The notes below the pieces were generated by a model. It ran no database searches and had not been told where the DNA came from. It was given only the letters and a program-made list of their open reading frames with translations. The position numbers and the translations under genes are program-made. Below, in pieces: positions 40,007 to 48,460 of a DNA stretch of 64,000 bases. The DNA is taken from assembly GCA_019637155.1 (NCBI GenBank), contig JAHBWE010000009.1:345818-409817 (forward strand), read 5' to 3'. Source of the DNA: Labilithrix sp. Its GTDB lineage: Bacteria; Myxococcota_A; Polyangia; Polyangiales; Polyangiaceae. Each line of letters opens with the position of its first letter. The first letter of the stretch is position 1.

Positions 40007-41452
40007 TCAGCGGCCCCAGTGTTTTCCCTTCGGCGGCGGGCGCGCGTGGTCGCGCATGCGGGCGCGCTTCCGCTCTTCTTCCTCCCAGCGCCGCGTCTCG
40101 GTCGCGATCTTCTCCTCGAGCCACTCGTCCGCGTCTTCGCCGTGCGACTCGGCCTCGTCGATCGCGATGCGCTGGGCCTGCTCCTCGGTCACCGCCCGCG
40201 CGCGATCGAGGTCGGTGCGGATGCGGAGGCGCGGCGGAGGCGCGGTGCGGCCCGAGACGCGCGCGGAGGTGCGGCCGATCGCGGCGCCGGCGCGCTTCGC
40301 CGACGCGATCGCGCGACGGGCGGCGGCGCGGAGCGGCTCGCCGAAGAGGAGCGAGAGCACGGTGAGGACGAGCGGCACGAGGACGCCGACGAACATCCAC
40401 ACCGCCGTGAGCGCCACGAACAGGCCGAGGCGCGCGACGATGCGCGGGAACAGCGGGAGCGGCTCTCGCGGCGGACCAGGTCGCTCCGACGCGGCGCTCT
40501 TCTTCGCGAGCCGCTCGAGCTTCGCCTCGCGCCGGCGCCGCTCGCGGTTCTTCCGGCTCGGCCGCGCGCGCTTCTTCTTCCGCGGCTTCTCTTCGTCGAA
40601 GAGCGCGAGCGCCTCCGCGACCGAGCTCGCGCGGCGATCGGGATCGGGCTCGAGCATCGCCTCGAGCGCGGCGACGAGGCCGGCCGGCGTATGGGGCGGC
40701 ACCGACTTCGCGACGACGATCGCGAGGCCCTCGTGCGGCAGCTCCTCCGGCTCGCAGCCGGTCAGCATCGAGAGCGCGGTCGCGCCGAGGCCGTAGACGT
40801 CCGACTTCGGCGACGCGCGGCCCTGGAACTGCTCCGGCGCCATGTACCCGAACGTCCCCACCACCGTGCTCCCGCCCTCCGGCTTGAGCCGATCGCGCAC
40901 CGCGCCGAAATCGACGATCGCGAACGAGCCGTCCGATCGGCGGATGACGTTCCCCGGCTTGATGTCGCGATGGACGATCGCGGGGGCGCGCGCGTGGAGG
41001 TAGCCGAGCGCGTCCGCGGCGTCCTCGAGCAAGCGGCGGACGTCGCCGGGGCCGAGCGTGCGCCCGGCCTTGCGGAGCGAGGCGAGGCTCTCGCCCTCGA
41101 TCTTCTCCATCACGAGGTAGAGCGTGCCGTCCTCTTCGAAGTGCTCGACGTAGTGCGGGAGCTTCTCGTGATCGAGCGACGCGAGCGTGCGCGCCTCGCG
41201 CTCGGCGAGCTCGACGTCCTTCCAGGCCTTGGCCTTGCCGAGGCGGAAGGCCTTGATCGCGACGACGCGCTCGCCGGCGCTCGGCTTCGCCGGCTTCTCG
41301 CCCGCCCTCTCGACGTAGCGCCTCCACTGATCGGTGAGCGTACCGGTGCGGCCTCGCGCGGCGCCGCGGTCGATCGCCTCCCACGTCTCGCCTTGCGAGC
41401 CTTCGCCGAGGCGGCGCACGAGCGTGTAGCGGCCGTCGCGGAGATCGGTCAT
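40007..41452 (-). CDS. Ser/Thr protein kinase with C-terminal membrane segment
   Basis: This 481-residue Hanks-type kinase has P-loop LGEGSQGETW, Lys in VVAIKAF, catalytic loop VHRDIKPGNV, metal-binding DFGAV, and APE region YMAPEQFQGRAS. An insert of about 28 residues separates the P-loop strand from VAIK. After the kinase domain (about 10-280), a very basic stretch (RKKKRARPSRKNRERRRREA) precedes membrane helices (LGLFVALTAVWMFVGVLVPL, then VLTVLSLLF) and a charged tail. It overlaps the upstream hypothetical gene as ATGA. The target is unknown. Confidence 0.92.
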   Translation of the reverse strand: MTDLRDGRYTLVRRLGEGSQGETWEAIDRGAARGRTGTLTDQWRRYVERAGEKPAKPSAGERVVAIKAFRLGKAKAWKDVELAEREARTLASLDHEKLPHYVEHFEEDGTLYLVMEKIEGESLASLRKAGRTLGPGDVRRLLEDAADALGYLHARAPAIVHRDIKPGNVIRRSDGSFAIVDFGAVRDRLKPEGGSTVVGTFGYMAPEQFQGRASPKSDVYGLGATALSMLTGCEPEELPHEGLAIVVAKSVPPHTPAGLVAALEAMLEPDPDRRASSVAEALALFDEEKPRKKKRARPSRKNRERRRREAKLERLAKKSAASERPGPPREPLPLFPRIVARLGLFVALTAVWMFVGVLVPLVLTVLSLLFGEPLRAAARRAIASAKRAGAAIGRTSARVSGRTAPPPRLRIRTDLDRARAVTEEQAQRIAIDEAESHGEDADEWLEEKIATETRRWEEEERKRARMRDHARPPPKGKHWGR

Positions 41453-42204
41453 GGCGCGTCGATCGGTGCGAGGTCGAACGTCGCGAGCACGGCCTTCGCC
41501 GCGTCGCCGAGGAGATCGCGCTGGAGCCGTGTCTCGTCGCCGAAGAACGCGCGCGCGAGGTCGCGATCGAGCCGATCGGCGGCGACGAGCGCGATCGCGC
41601 GCTCCGCGTCGTCGATGCCCTCCGCGTAGAGGACGCGATCGGCGCCGAGCCGGCGCGTGAAGTACTGCATCCCGAGCGAGCGCACGCGCGCCTGGTGATC
41701 GCCCGTCACCGCGACGCGGAGGAGGCGCCGCTCGTCTCGCGACAGGAGCGCGCAGACCTCCTCCGTGCGCGCGTGCAGCGCGGCGAGCTGCAGCTTCGTC
41801 GCGAGCGCGATCGCGCGCTCGAGCGGCGCGCCGAGGGCGGCGGCGAAGTCCGGGCTCGGCGCGTCGATCGCCGCGATCGTCGCGTCGAGGAGCGGGCGGA
41901 GCGCGCCGAGGTCGGGCGAGAGGTCCGCTCCGGCCGCGACCGCCGCCTCGCGGAGCGAGGCGATGCGATCGGGCTCGGGCCGGCGGCGGAGGAGCCAGAG
42001 CGCGACCGGGACGTGGGCGATGCCCTTCGCGAGGTGGAACGCGCGCGGCGTGAACGGGAAGCGCGTCCGCTCCTCGTCGCGGGCGAGGACGAGGTCGTCG
42101 GCGAGCGCGACGAGGATCGGACCGCGGCCCTCCGCGTCGTCGCGACGCGCGTCGAACGCGGCGTGGAACGCGTCGTTTCCGGCGTCGATCGCGCGCTCGT
42201 CCAT
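41449..42204 (-). CDS. Hypothetical protein, Ala/Arg/Leu-rich, coupled to a kinase gene
   Basis: This 251-residue, mostly helical soluble protein has no signal peptide. Stretches such as PRAFHLAKGIAHVPVALWLL and CALLSRDERRLLRVAVTGDH look conserved in composition. I recognise no domain. It lies between priA (23 bp upstream) and the membrane Ser/Thr kinase gene, which it overlaps by ATGA, so it may be a kinase partner or substrate. The start is ATG 42204 (MDERAIDAGN). Confidence 0.65.
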   Translation of the reverse strand: MDERAIDAGNDAFHAAFDARRDDAEGRGPILVALADDLVLARDEERTRFPFTPRAFHLAKGIAHVPVALWLLRRRPEPDRIASLREAAVAAGADLSPDLGALRPLLDATIAAIDAPSPDFAAALGAPLERAIALATKLQLAALHARTEEVCALLSRDERRLLRVAVTGDHQARVRSLGMQYFTRRLGADRVLYAEGIDDAERAIALVAADRLDRDLARAFFGDETRLQRDLLGDAAKAVLATFDLAPIDAP

Positions 42205-42227
42205 CGCGTCGAGCTTATCGCGTCGCC

Positions 42228-44471
42228 CTACAGCGCGCCGACCGGATCGACGTCGATGCCCGCGCGCACGCTGCGCGGCAGCGTCTGGATCGCGGCGTGG
42301 ACCGCGAGCGCGCCCTTGCGGAGGTGCTCGCGCGACGCGCTCCGCAACGTGACGCGGAAGCGGAAGCGGTTCTTGACCTTCGCGATCGGCGCGACCGCCG
42401 GCCCGAGCACCATGACCTCGTTCTCCGCGACCACGCTGCGCGCCGCGCGCGCGAGGACGGCGCCCGCGCGCTGCGCCTCGGCTTCGTCGAGGGAGTCGAT
42501 GCGGACGAGGACCATGCGCGAGAACGGCGGGTAGTCGAGCTCGCGCCGGTTCTTCAGCTCCTCCTCGAAGAACCTGCCGACGTCGTGCTGCACGGCGTGG
42601 CGGATGGCGTGGTGCTCCGGATCGTAGGTCTGGATCAGCACGCGGCCCGGCGAGTCGCCGCGGCCGGCGCGGCCCGCGACCTGGACGAAGAGCTGGAACG
42701 AGCGCTCCGGCGCGCGAAAATCGGGGATCGAGAGGGCGGCGTCGGCGTTGATGACGCCGACGAGCGTGACGTGGGGGAGGTCGTGGCCCTTCGTCACCAT
42801 CTGCGTGCCGACGAGGATGTCGACCTCGCGGCTCCGCACGCGCGCGAGGATCTTCTCGACGTCCTTGCCGCTCGCGACGTCGCGGTCGAGCCGCGCGACG
42901 CGCGCCTCCGGGAACGCCTGCGCGAGCGTCTCCTCGAGCTTCTCCGTGCCGAGGCCCTCGAGCGCGATCCGATCGGAGCCGCACTTCTTGCAGCGCTCCG
43001 GCATCGTCGCGGCGTGGTCGCACCAGTGACAGCGCATCCCGCCGCGGCGGTGGAAGGTGAGGGCGACGGTGCAGTGCGGGCACGACGCGAGCTCGCCGCA
43101 GGACTCGCAGCGCACGCTCGGCGCGAAGCCGCGGCGGTTCAAGAAGAGGATCGTCTGCTCCTTCGCCGCGAGCGTCTGCTCGATCGCGCGGTGGAGGACG
43201 ATCGAGATGCGACGATCGCCGGTCGGGCCCGCGCCGATGCGGCGCAGGTCGACGACCTCGACGCTCGGCATCTCTTGCGCGCGGGCGCGATCGGGGAGGA
43301 CGATCTTCTTCGCCTTCCCCGTCCGCGCGAGGTGCTCCGTCTCGAGCGACGGCGTCGCGCTGCCGAGGACGCACGCCGCGTTCGCCTGATGCGCGCGCAG
43401 GATCGCCATGTCGCGCGCGTTGTAGCGGACGCCCTCCTCTTGCTTGAACGACGGATCGTGCTCCTCGTCGACGATGACGAGCCCGAGGTCGGCGACCGGC
43501 GCGAAGAGCGCGCTCCGGGCGCCGATCGCGACGTCGACGTCGCCGCGGCGGAGGCGGTTCCACATGTCGAAGCGCTCGCGCTGCGTGAGCGCGGAGTGCA
43601 GCACCGCGACGTCGTCGCCGAAGCGGGCGCGGAACCGCCCGACGAGCTGCGGCGTGAGCGCGATCTCGGGGACGAGCATGATCGAGCAGCGCCGCTGCTC
43701 CTTCGCGCGCGCGATCGCGTGGAGGTAGACCTCGGTCTTGCCCGAGCCGGTGACCCCGTGGAGGAGGAAGGTGACCGGCGCGCGGGCGTCGATCGCGCCG
43801 TTGATCGCGTCGACCGCCTCGCGTTGCGGTCCGGTCAGCACCGGCGCGCTGTCGCGCTCGAGCGAGTCGCTGAAGAACGGATCGCGGAGCGGCTCTCGCT
43901 CCTCGATCCGGACGACCCCGGCCGCGACGAGCTTCTCGAGCGCCTTCTTCGCGCCGATGCGCGAGACCGGGAGCGCGCCGTGCGCCCGGATCTGGGCGAG
44001 GAGGAGCGCCCGGTGCTCCGGGCGCGTTCGGTCCGGCGCGGGCTCTTCGTTCAGCTCGCGCTCCGTCGCGTCGGTCGCGACCGCCCACGGGACCTTGCGC
44101 GTCGAGACGCCCTTCGCGGTCGAGAAGAGCGTGGGCTCCTCGATCGCGGCGCTCGCCTCCTTGTCCATCGGCGGCAGCGCGAGCCGCACGACCTCGCCGA
44201 TCGGCGCGAGGTAGTAGTGGGAGAGCCGCACGAGGAACCGCACGAGGTCGTCGGGGAGGGAGACGCTGTCGAGCACGTCGAGGAGCGGCTTGCATTTCTC
44301 GGGCGGCTCGCCGCTCCGGCGCTCGACGACGACGCCGACGACGCGGCGGCCGCCGAGCGTGCAGAGTACACGCGTTCCGACGACGACCCGCGAGGCGAGC
44401 TTCTCCGGCACGAGGTAGGTCAGAGCCCGCGGCAGCGGCGCCGGTACGGCGACATCGGCGAGCTCGCGCAT
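42228..44471 (-). CDS. priA: Primosomal replication-restart helicase PriA
   Basis: This 747-residue superfamily-2 helicase reloads the replisome at stalled forks. The N-terminal DNA-binding domain (LADVAVPAPLPRALTYLVPE) leads into the helicase core: Walker A GVTGSGKTEVY, DEEH in IVDEEHDPSFKQEEGVRYNA, and GSATPSLE. The zinc-binding Cys clusters are intact (CESCGELASCPHC, CHWCDHA, CKKCGSD), as are motifs GTQMVTKGHD and QVAGRAGRGD. ATG 44471 overlaps the stop of the upstream 47-residue gene as TGATG. It sits in an operon with two Ser/Thr kinases, an unusual neighbourhood for priA. Confidence 0.96.
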   Translation of the reverse strand: MRELADVAVPAPLPRALTYLVPEKLASRVVVGTRVLCTLGGRRVVGVVVERRSGEPPEKCKPLLDVLDSVSLPDDLVRFLVRLSHYYLAPIGEVVRLALPPMDKEASAAIEEPTLFSTAKGVSTRKVPWAVATDATERELNEEPAPDRTRPEHRALLLAQIRAHGALPVSRIGAKKALEKLVAAGVVRIEEREPLRDPFFSDSLERDSAPVLTGPQREAVDAINGAIDARAPVTFLLHGVTGSGKTEVYLHAIARAKEQRRCSIMLVPEIALTPQLVGRFRARFGDDVAVLHSALTQRERFDMWNRLRRGDVDVAIGARSALFAPVADLGLVIVDEEHDPSFKQEEGVRYNARDMAILRAHQANAACVLGSATPSLETEHLARTGKAKKIVLPDRARAQEMPSVEVVDLRRIGAGPTGDRRISIVLHRAIEQTLAAKEQTILFLNRRGFAPSVRCESCGELASCPHCTVALTFHRRGGMRCHWCDHAATMPERCKKCGSDRIALEGLGTEKLEETLAQAFPEARVARLDRDVASGKDVEKILARVRSREVDILVGTQMVTKGHDLPHVTLVGVINADAALSIPDFRAPERSFQLFVQVAGRAGRGDSPGRVLIQTYDPEHHAIRHAVQHDVGRFFEEELKNRRELDYPPFSRMVLVRIDSLDEAEAQRAGAVLARAARSVVAENEVMVLGPAVAPIAKVKNRFRFRVTLRSASREHLRKGALAVHAAIQTLPRSVRAGIDVDPVGAL

Positions 44472-44614
44472 CAGCGAGTCAGATACCACCAGGCCGCGAC
44501 CGCCGCCGCGATGGAGAAGAAGAAGAAGAACGTGACGACGCCCCGCTTGCGCGCCCAAGCGAGCAGCTCCGCGTCGCTGAGCTCTTTCTTTTCGTCACCT
44601 TCGGGCGGCGACAT
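44471..44614 (-). CDS. 47-residue single-pass membrane protein
   Basis: ATG 44614 to TGA 44473-44471 encodes MSPPEGDEKKELSDAELLAW, then ARKRGVVTFFFFFSIAAAVA and AWWYLTR. It has an acidic N-terminal half, a basic ARKR stop-transfer-like patch, then one hydrophobic helix ending in aromatic WWY. Its 5' end overlaps the kinase gene by 20 bp and its 3' end overlaps priA by one base (TGATG). Both overlaps strongly suggest it is translated. The function is unknown. It could assist the kinase at the membrane. Confidence 0.7.
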   Translation of the reverse strand: MSPPEGDEKKELSDAELLAWARKRGVVTFFFFFSIAAAVAAWWYLTR

Positions 44615-45710
44615 CGGCGGGCGGGAGGAACGGCGAGCTCTCTTCGTCGAGGACGAGCTCGAGCGGGACCTTGGGCGCGGCCGGGATCGACACGCGCGCG
44701 GTCGACGTCCCTGCTTTCACGACGCCCGAGCGGAGCGCGGGAGGCGTGGTGCTGGGCGGGAGGCGGCGCTCGCTCGCGCGGCGCTGCTCGACGATTTGCG
44801 TGCCCAGCGTCTGCGCGATCCAATCGCCGAGGTGGAGGCGGCGCGCGAGGAGGCCGGTGCGGACGAGGTACTCCTCGAGCTCGAGCTGGAAGATCGCGGC
44901 CGACGAGTACCGCTCCGCGCGATCGACCTTCAGCGCGCGGCTCACGATGCGGGAGAGGAGATCGTGCTGGGGGAAGCCACGCTCCGGCAGCGGCGGGATC
45001 TCCGCCATGCGCGCCTGCTCGATCAGCGGGATCGGTCCGCGCGGGCGATAGAGGCGCTGGCCGGCGAGGAGCTCCCAGAGGACGACGCCGGCGGCGAACA
45101 CGTCGGAGCGCGCGTCGACGACGTGGCCGCGCGCGTGCTCCGGGCTCATGTAGCCGGCCTTGCCCTTCAGCGCGTCGGCCGCGTCCTCCGCGACGAGGTC
45201 GTTGGCGTGCGCGATGCCGAAGTCGCAGAGCTTCACGTCGCCGTCGAACGATACGAGGACGTTCGAGGGGGAGACGTCGCGATGGACGATGCCGAGCGGG
45301 ACGCCGGCGTCGGTCGTGCGGCGATGGGCGTAGTCGAGGCCCGCGAGCACGTCGCACGCGATGCCGACGGCGTGCTCCGGCGGGAGCCCTTCGCCGCGCT
45401 CGCTGCAATGGCGGAGGAGCGCGGTGAGGTCGACGCCCTCCACGTACTCCATCGCGATGAAGAGGCGGCCGTCCGCGCGACCGAGGTCGATGACCTGCGC
45501 GATGTGGCGGTGGCCGAGGCGCGCGGCGAGCTTCGCCTCGTGGATGAGCATCTCGGCGAAGCGCTTGTCGCTCGCGAACGCGGGGAGGATGACCTTCACG
45601 ACGACGAGCCGCGTCGCGCCGAGCTCCGTCTCCTGTCGCGCGAGGAACAGCTCGGCCATTCCACCGCGGCCGATCTTCTCGAAGAGCGTGTAGCTCCCGA
45701 GCTTCGGCAT
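44595..45710 (-). CDS. Ser/Thr protein kinase
   Basis: This Hanks-type kinase has 371 residues from ATG 45710. The P-loop is IGRGGMAELFLAR, Lys lies in VVVKVIL, catalytic loop VHRDVSPSNVL, metal site DFGIA, and YMSPEHARGH in the activation segment. The domain spans about 1-275. A helical tail (ALKVDRAERYSSAAIFQLEL) and a Pro/Ser-rich end with no membrane helix follow. It is of the myxobacterial Pkn type with SPSN in place of KPEN. ATG 45740 would add ten residues (MTCLALVPDE). It heads a run with the 47-residue protein, priA, a hypothetical gene and a second kinase. Confidence 0.92.
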   Translation of the reverse strand: MPKLGSYTLFEKIGRGGMAELFLARQETELGATRLVVVKVILPAFASDKRFAEMLIHEAKLAARLGHRHIAQVIDLGRADGRLFIAMEYVEGVDLTALLRHCSERGEGLPPEHAVGIACDVLAGLDYAHRRTTDAGVPLGIVHRDVSPSNVLVSFDGDVKLCDFGIAHANDLVAEDAADALKGKAGYMSPEHARGHVVDARSDVFAAGVVLWELLAGQRLYRPRGPIPLIEQARMAEIPPLPERGFPQHDLLSRIVSRALKVDRAERYSSAAIFQLELEEYLVRTGLLARRLHLGDWIAQTLGTQIVEQRRASERRLPPSTTPPALRSGVVKAGTSTARVSIPAAPKVPLELVLDEESSPFLPPADVAARR

Positions 45711-45805
45711 CTCATCGGGCACGAGGGCGAGGCAGGTCATCGCGAAGCGGAGAGGTTCGACTAGCAGCTTTTCCAAGGAGCGCGAGGAACGGCCAACTTC
45801 CTTGT

Positions 45806-45838
45806 TGCTTCGACCCCACACCCTATGGAGTCGAAGCA
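45806..45838. promoter_or_regulatory. Inverted repeat between divergent genes, possible operator
   Basis: TGCTTCGAC (45806-45814) and GTCGAAGCA (45830-45838) form a perfect 9-bp inverted repeat with a 15-base spacer. It lies in the region between the Ser/Thr kinase (minus) and the low-complexity lipoprotein (plus). Arms of this size and spacing fit a dimeric regulator site. A terminator is unlikely because no gene ends here. No clear -35/-10 pair is seen. Confidence 0.4.
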
Positions 45839-45913
45839 GCATTCGGAGGGGCAGAGCTGAGTAATTCTGAGTACTTGTGCGCTGGCCCAAGCGCTGCATT
45901 AGCCCGAATCATC

Positions 45914-46405
45914 ATGAACCTCCTCTCGAACCGCTTCGCCGCTTTCCTCCCCGCCCTCGGCCTCCTCGCCGCCCTCCAGGCCTGCGCGCCGCAGGACGAG
46001 GACGACGGCGAGGAGCAGGGCACGACCGAGAGCGAGCTCTCGCGCGGCCGCCCGGGCGCATCTTCGAGCGGCTCGGTCGGCAGCACGTCGTCGACGAGCA
46101 GCGGCGGAACGAGCGGCAGCACGTCGTCGACGTCGGGTTGGTCGTCGACGAGCAGCGGTGGGACGAGCGGCGGCTCGTCGGGTTGGTCGTCGACGAGCAG
46201 CGGTGGGACGAGCGGCGGGTCGTCGGGGTGGTCGTCGACGAGCAGTGGTGGGTCGAGCGGCGGCGGGTCGTCGGGGTGGTCGTCGACGAGCAGTGGTGGG
46301 TCGAGCAGCGGCGGGTCGTCGGGGTGGTCGTCGAGCAGCGGCGGGACGAGCGGTGGCTCTTCGAGCGGGTCGTGGGGCTCGACCTCGTCGTCCTCCGGTT
46401 ATTGA
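45914..46405 (+). CDS. Low-complexity Ser/Gly/Thr/Trp lipoprotein
   Basis: The protein has 163 residues. The signal MNLLSNRFAAFLPALGLLAA is followed by LQAC, then an acidic segment and TTESELSRGRPGAS. The remaining 115 residues are tandem copies of a unit like SGWSSTSSGGTSGGS (five near-exact, about 13-16 residues each), ending SSSSGY. It would be an unstructured, possibly sticky or glycosylated surface chain anchored by lipid. The DNA is correspondingly repetitive at 46080-46390. The SELSRGRP motif recurs as SEVNRGRP in the next gene. An imperfect hairpin (GGCG, CTT, CGCC) lies after the stop. Confidence 0.75.
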   Translation: MNLLSNRFAAFLPALGLLAALQACAPQDEDDGEEQGTTESELSRGRPGASSSGSVGSTSSTSSGGTSGSTSSTSGWSSTSSGGTSGGSSGWSSTSSGGTSGGSSGWSSTSSGGSSGGGSSGWSSTSSGGSSSGGSSGWSSSSGGTSGGSSSGSWGSTSSSSGY

Positions 46406-46543
46406 TCATGTGCCACTGGCGCTTCGCCGCCATGGCATTCCGGTCAGACCAGGAGCGCCGGCGATCCAGCCGAAACGTACGTAGATCCCGCTGCTCGTCG
46501 GGTCGAACCCGCTGGCACGCGTAGTGAAGAACGGACCTTCATC

Positions 46544-46813
46544 ATGACCTCCTGGCTCCGCTCGGGTCGCTACCTCCTCGTCGTCCTCGCCCTCCTCGGT
46601 CTCTCGCTCGCTCTCGCCGTCGGCTGCGCGCAGATCGCCACGGACGATCCGGGCGAGAGCGCGAGCGAGGTGAACCGCGGCCGCCCCGATCTGGATGACG
46701 AAGAATACGACGGATATGGCGGTTATGGCGGATACGGCGGCGGCTGGTACGGCGGATACGGTGGTGGCGGCGGCGGCGGATACGGCGGCGGCTGGTACGG
46801 AGCGAACGAGTAG
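46544..46813 (+). CDS. Gly/Tyr-rich small lipoprotein
   Basis: The protein has 89 residues. The signal MTSWLRSGRYLLVVLALLGL, then SLALAVGC, gives a lipobox Cys. The mature chain has ESASEVNRGRPDLDDEEYDG followed by a run of about 35 residues made of Gly, Tyr and Trp only (GYGGYGGYGGGWYGG pattern). Such tails resemble silk- or adhesin-like sequences. The start of the mature chain (SExxRGRP) is shared with the preceding lipoprotein, so the two may be processed or partnered alike. The next gene starts four bases after the stop. Confidence 0.75.
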   Translation: MTSWLRSGRYLLVVLALLGLSLALAVGCAQIATDDPGESASEVNRGRPDLDDEEYDGYGGYGGYGGGWYGGYGGGGGGGYGGGWYGANE

Positions 46814-46816
46814 ATC

Positions 46817-48451
46817 GTGCGACGAGGGCCAAGAGCCCCGAGCCTCTTCACCGTCGTCGCGGCCGCGACCGCCGCGCCGCTCCTCTTCGTCCGCTATTTG
46901 CCGTTCACGGATCTCCCCGAGCACGTCGCGGCGATCGCGACGATGGCGCGGCTCCTCCCCGGCGGCGGCGGCGCGCCCGAGTACACCGTCGCGTTCGGCT
47001 CGAGCCAGTACCTCCTCTATCACTTCGCCGGCGCCTTGCTCGCGCGCCTGCTCGGCGACGCCGTCCTCGCGAACCGCGTCCTGCTCGCCGCGATCGCGAT
47101 CGCATGGCCGTTCGCGCTGCGCGCGCTCCTCCGCGCGGTAGGCCGCGACGAGCGCGTCGCGATCCTCGCCCCCGCGACCTTCTGGAACCGCGCCCTCGTC
47201 ATCGGCTTCCTCCCCTTCGTCGCATCCGTACCCCTCGCCCTCTTCGCGCTCGCCACCTTCGTACGCACCCTCGACGCCCCGACCCGTCGCCCCCAGCTCC
47301 CCGCTCCGACGCAGCCCGGTCGTGCCCACACCGGCGGCCCTGCGCAGCGCGGTCAGGCCGACGCCGGCGGCCCTGCGCAGCGGCGCCGTCAGGTCCTCGC
47401 TGGCGTCCTCGCGATTTGTGTATTTTACACGCATGTCAGCTCCTTCGTCGTCTTTGCCGCGACCGCGCTCGTCCTCGCGCTCTTGCGGCGTCGCGTCTTT
47501 GCGCTCGTTCCACTCGTCCCGAGTGTGCTCGCGGCGTTCGTGTGGGGGCTGGGCGGCAGCCTCGGCGCGCGCGTGGAGGCGGGACGACTGCCCGGGCACG
47601 GCGCGCTCGACGCGGTACCGCTCTGGGCCTTCGACGTGTGGCGCTCGCACCTCGACGAGGTCTGGGCCGCGCTCTGGTGGATCACGTTCGGCCTCTTCGC
47701 GATCGCGGGCTTGAAGCGGCGGCCCGACCTGCGCGGGACGGCCCTCGCGCTCGCGCCGCTGTTCTGCGCGCTCGCGGTCTACCTGCTGACGCCGTTCCAC
47801 GTCGGGCCCGCGGGCTACCTCGACGTGCGGCTCGCGCCGATGCTCGCGCTCCTCCTCCTCCCCGCGCTCGCGCTCGACGAGCGTGCGCCGCGCTGGCAGA
47901 CGCAGGGCCCGATCGCGCTCGCCGCCGTCGCCGCGCTCGGCACCGCCGTCACCGCGCTCCACGAGATGCGCCGCGTCGAGCACGAGGTGCTCGGCGACTT
48001 CGACGCGCTCCTCACGAAGATGCGTCCGCGGACGCGGCTCGCGATGCTGAACTTCGAGCAGCGCTCACCGCGGATGTACTTCTGGCCCTACGTCTTCGCC
48101 GGCAGCTACCACCGGCTCGCGCCCGGCACGATCGCGTCCTACTCGTTCACCGAGATCGAGCACTGGTCGCTCGCGTACGCGCCCGGCGTCGAGACGCCGC
48201 CGAAGCACCGAGGCTTCTGGCACTACTGGCCGTGTCAGTTCGAGCTTCGCCGCGACGGCAGCTACTACGACTACGTGCTCGTCCAGGGCCGCCGTGATCC
48301 GTTCCACGAAGGAGCGCCCGGCCCCGCGTTTCGTGAGGTCGGGCGGAGCGGCGCGTTCATCCTGTTCGAGAAGCTCGCGCCGGAAGACCAGAGCCCCGGC
48401 GTCCCCGACGCGTCGATCTGCGCGCGCATCGGTCCGCCGCCGCCGCCCTGA
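46817..48451 (+). CDS. Polytopic membrane protein, possibly glycosyltransferase-like
   Basis: The protein has 544 residues. There are about nine to ten hydrophobic helices, including LFTVVAAATAAPLLFVRYLP, VLAGVLAICVFYTHVSSFVV, WWITFGLFAIAGL and APMLALLLLPALALDE. A soluble C-terminal part of about 150 residues follows (MYFWPYVFAGSYHRLAPGTI, FWHYWPCQFELRRDGSYYDY). The early loop LPFTDLPEHVAAIATMARL is reminiscent of acidic loops in GT-C glycosyltransferases, but this is weak evidence. A Pro/Gly/Gln-rich insertion with two near-identical AGGPAQR-type units (DNA about 47325-47395) interrupts the helices. GTG 46817 is the start. Confidence 0.65.
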   Translation: MRRGPRAPSLFTVVAAATAAPLLFVRYLPFTDLPEHVAAIATMARLLPGGGGAPEYTVAFGSSQYLLYHFAGALLARLLGDAVLANRVLLAAIAIAWPFALRALLRAVGRDERVAILAPATFWNRALVIGFLPFVASVPLALFALATFVRTLDAPTRRPQLPAPTQPGRAHTGGPAQRGQADAGGPAQRRRQVLAGVLAICVFYTHVSSFVVFAATALVLALLRRRVFALVPLVPSVLAAFVWGLGGSLGARVEAGRLPGHGALDAVPLWAFDVWRSHLDEVWAALWWITFGLFAIAGLKRRPDLRGTALALAPLFCALAVYLLTPFHVGPAGYLDVRLAPMLALLLLPALALDERAPRWQTQGPIALAAVAALGTAVTALHEMRRVEHEVLGDFDALLTKMRPRTRLAMLNFEQRSPRMYFWPYVFAGSYHRLAPGTIASYSFTEIEHWSLAYAPGVETPPKHRGFWHYWPCQFELRRDGSYYDYVLVQGRRDPFHEGAPGPAFREVGRSGAFILFEKLAPEDQSPGVPDASICARIGPPPPP

Positions 48452-48460
48452 AGCGTCGAA

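Noticed and set aside
44472..44558. Longer PriA beginning upstream of ATG 44471
   Set aside because: The extra residues are out-of-frame sequence from the 47-residue membrane protein, and PriA homologues start close to MRELADVAVP.
46080..46390. CRISPR-like regularly spaced repeats
   Set aside because: The repeats are in-frame codons of a Ser/Gly/Thr/Trp lipoprotein tail. Spacing is set by the peptide unit, and no cas genes are near.
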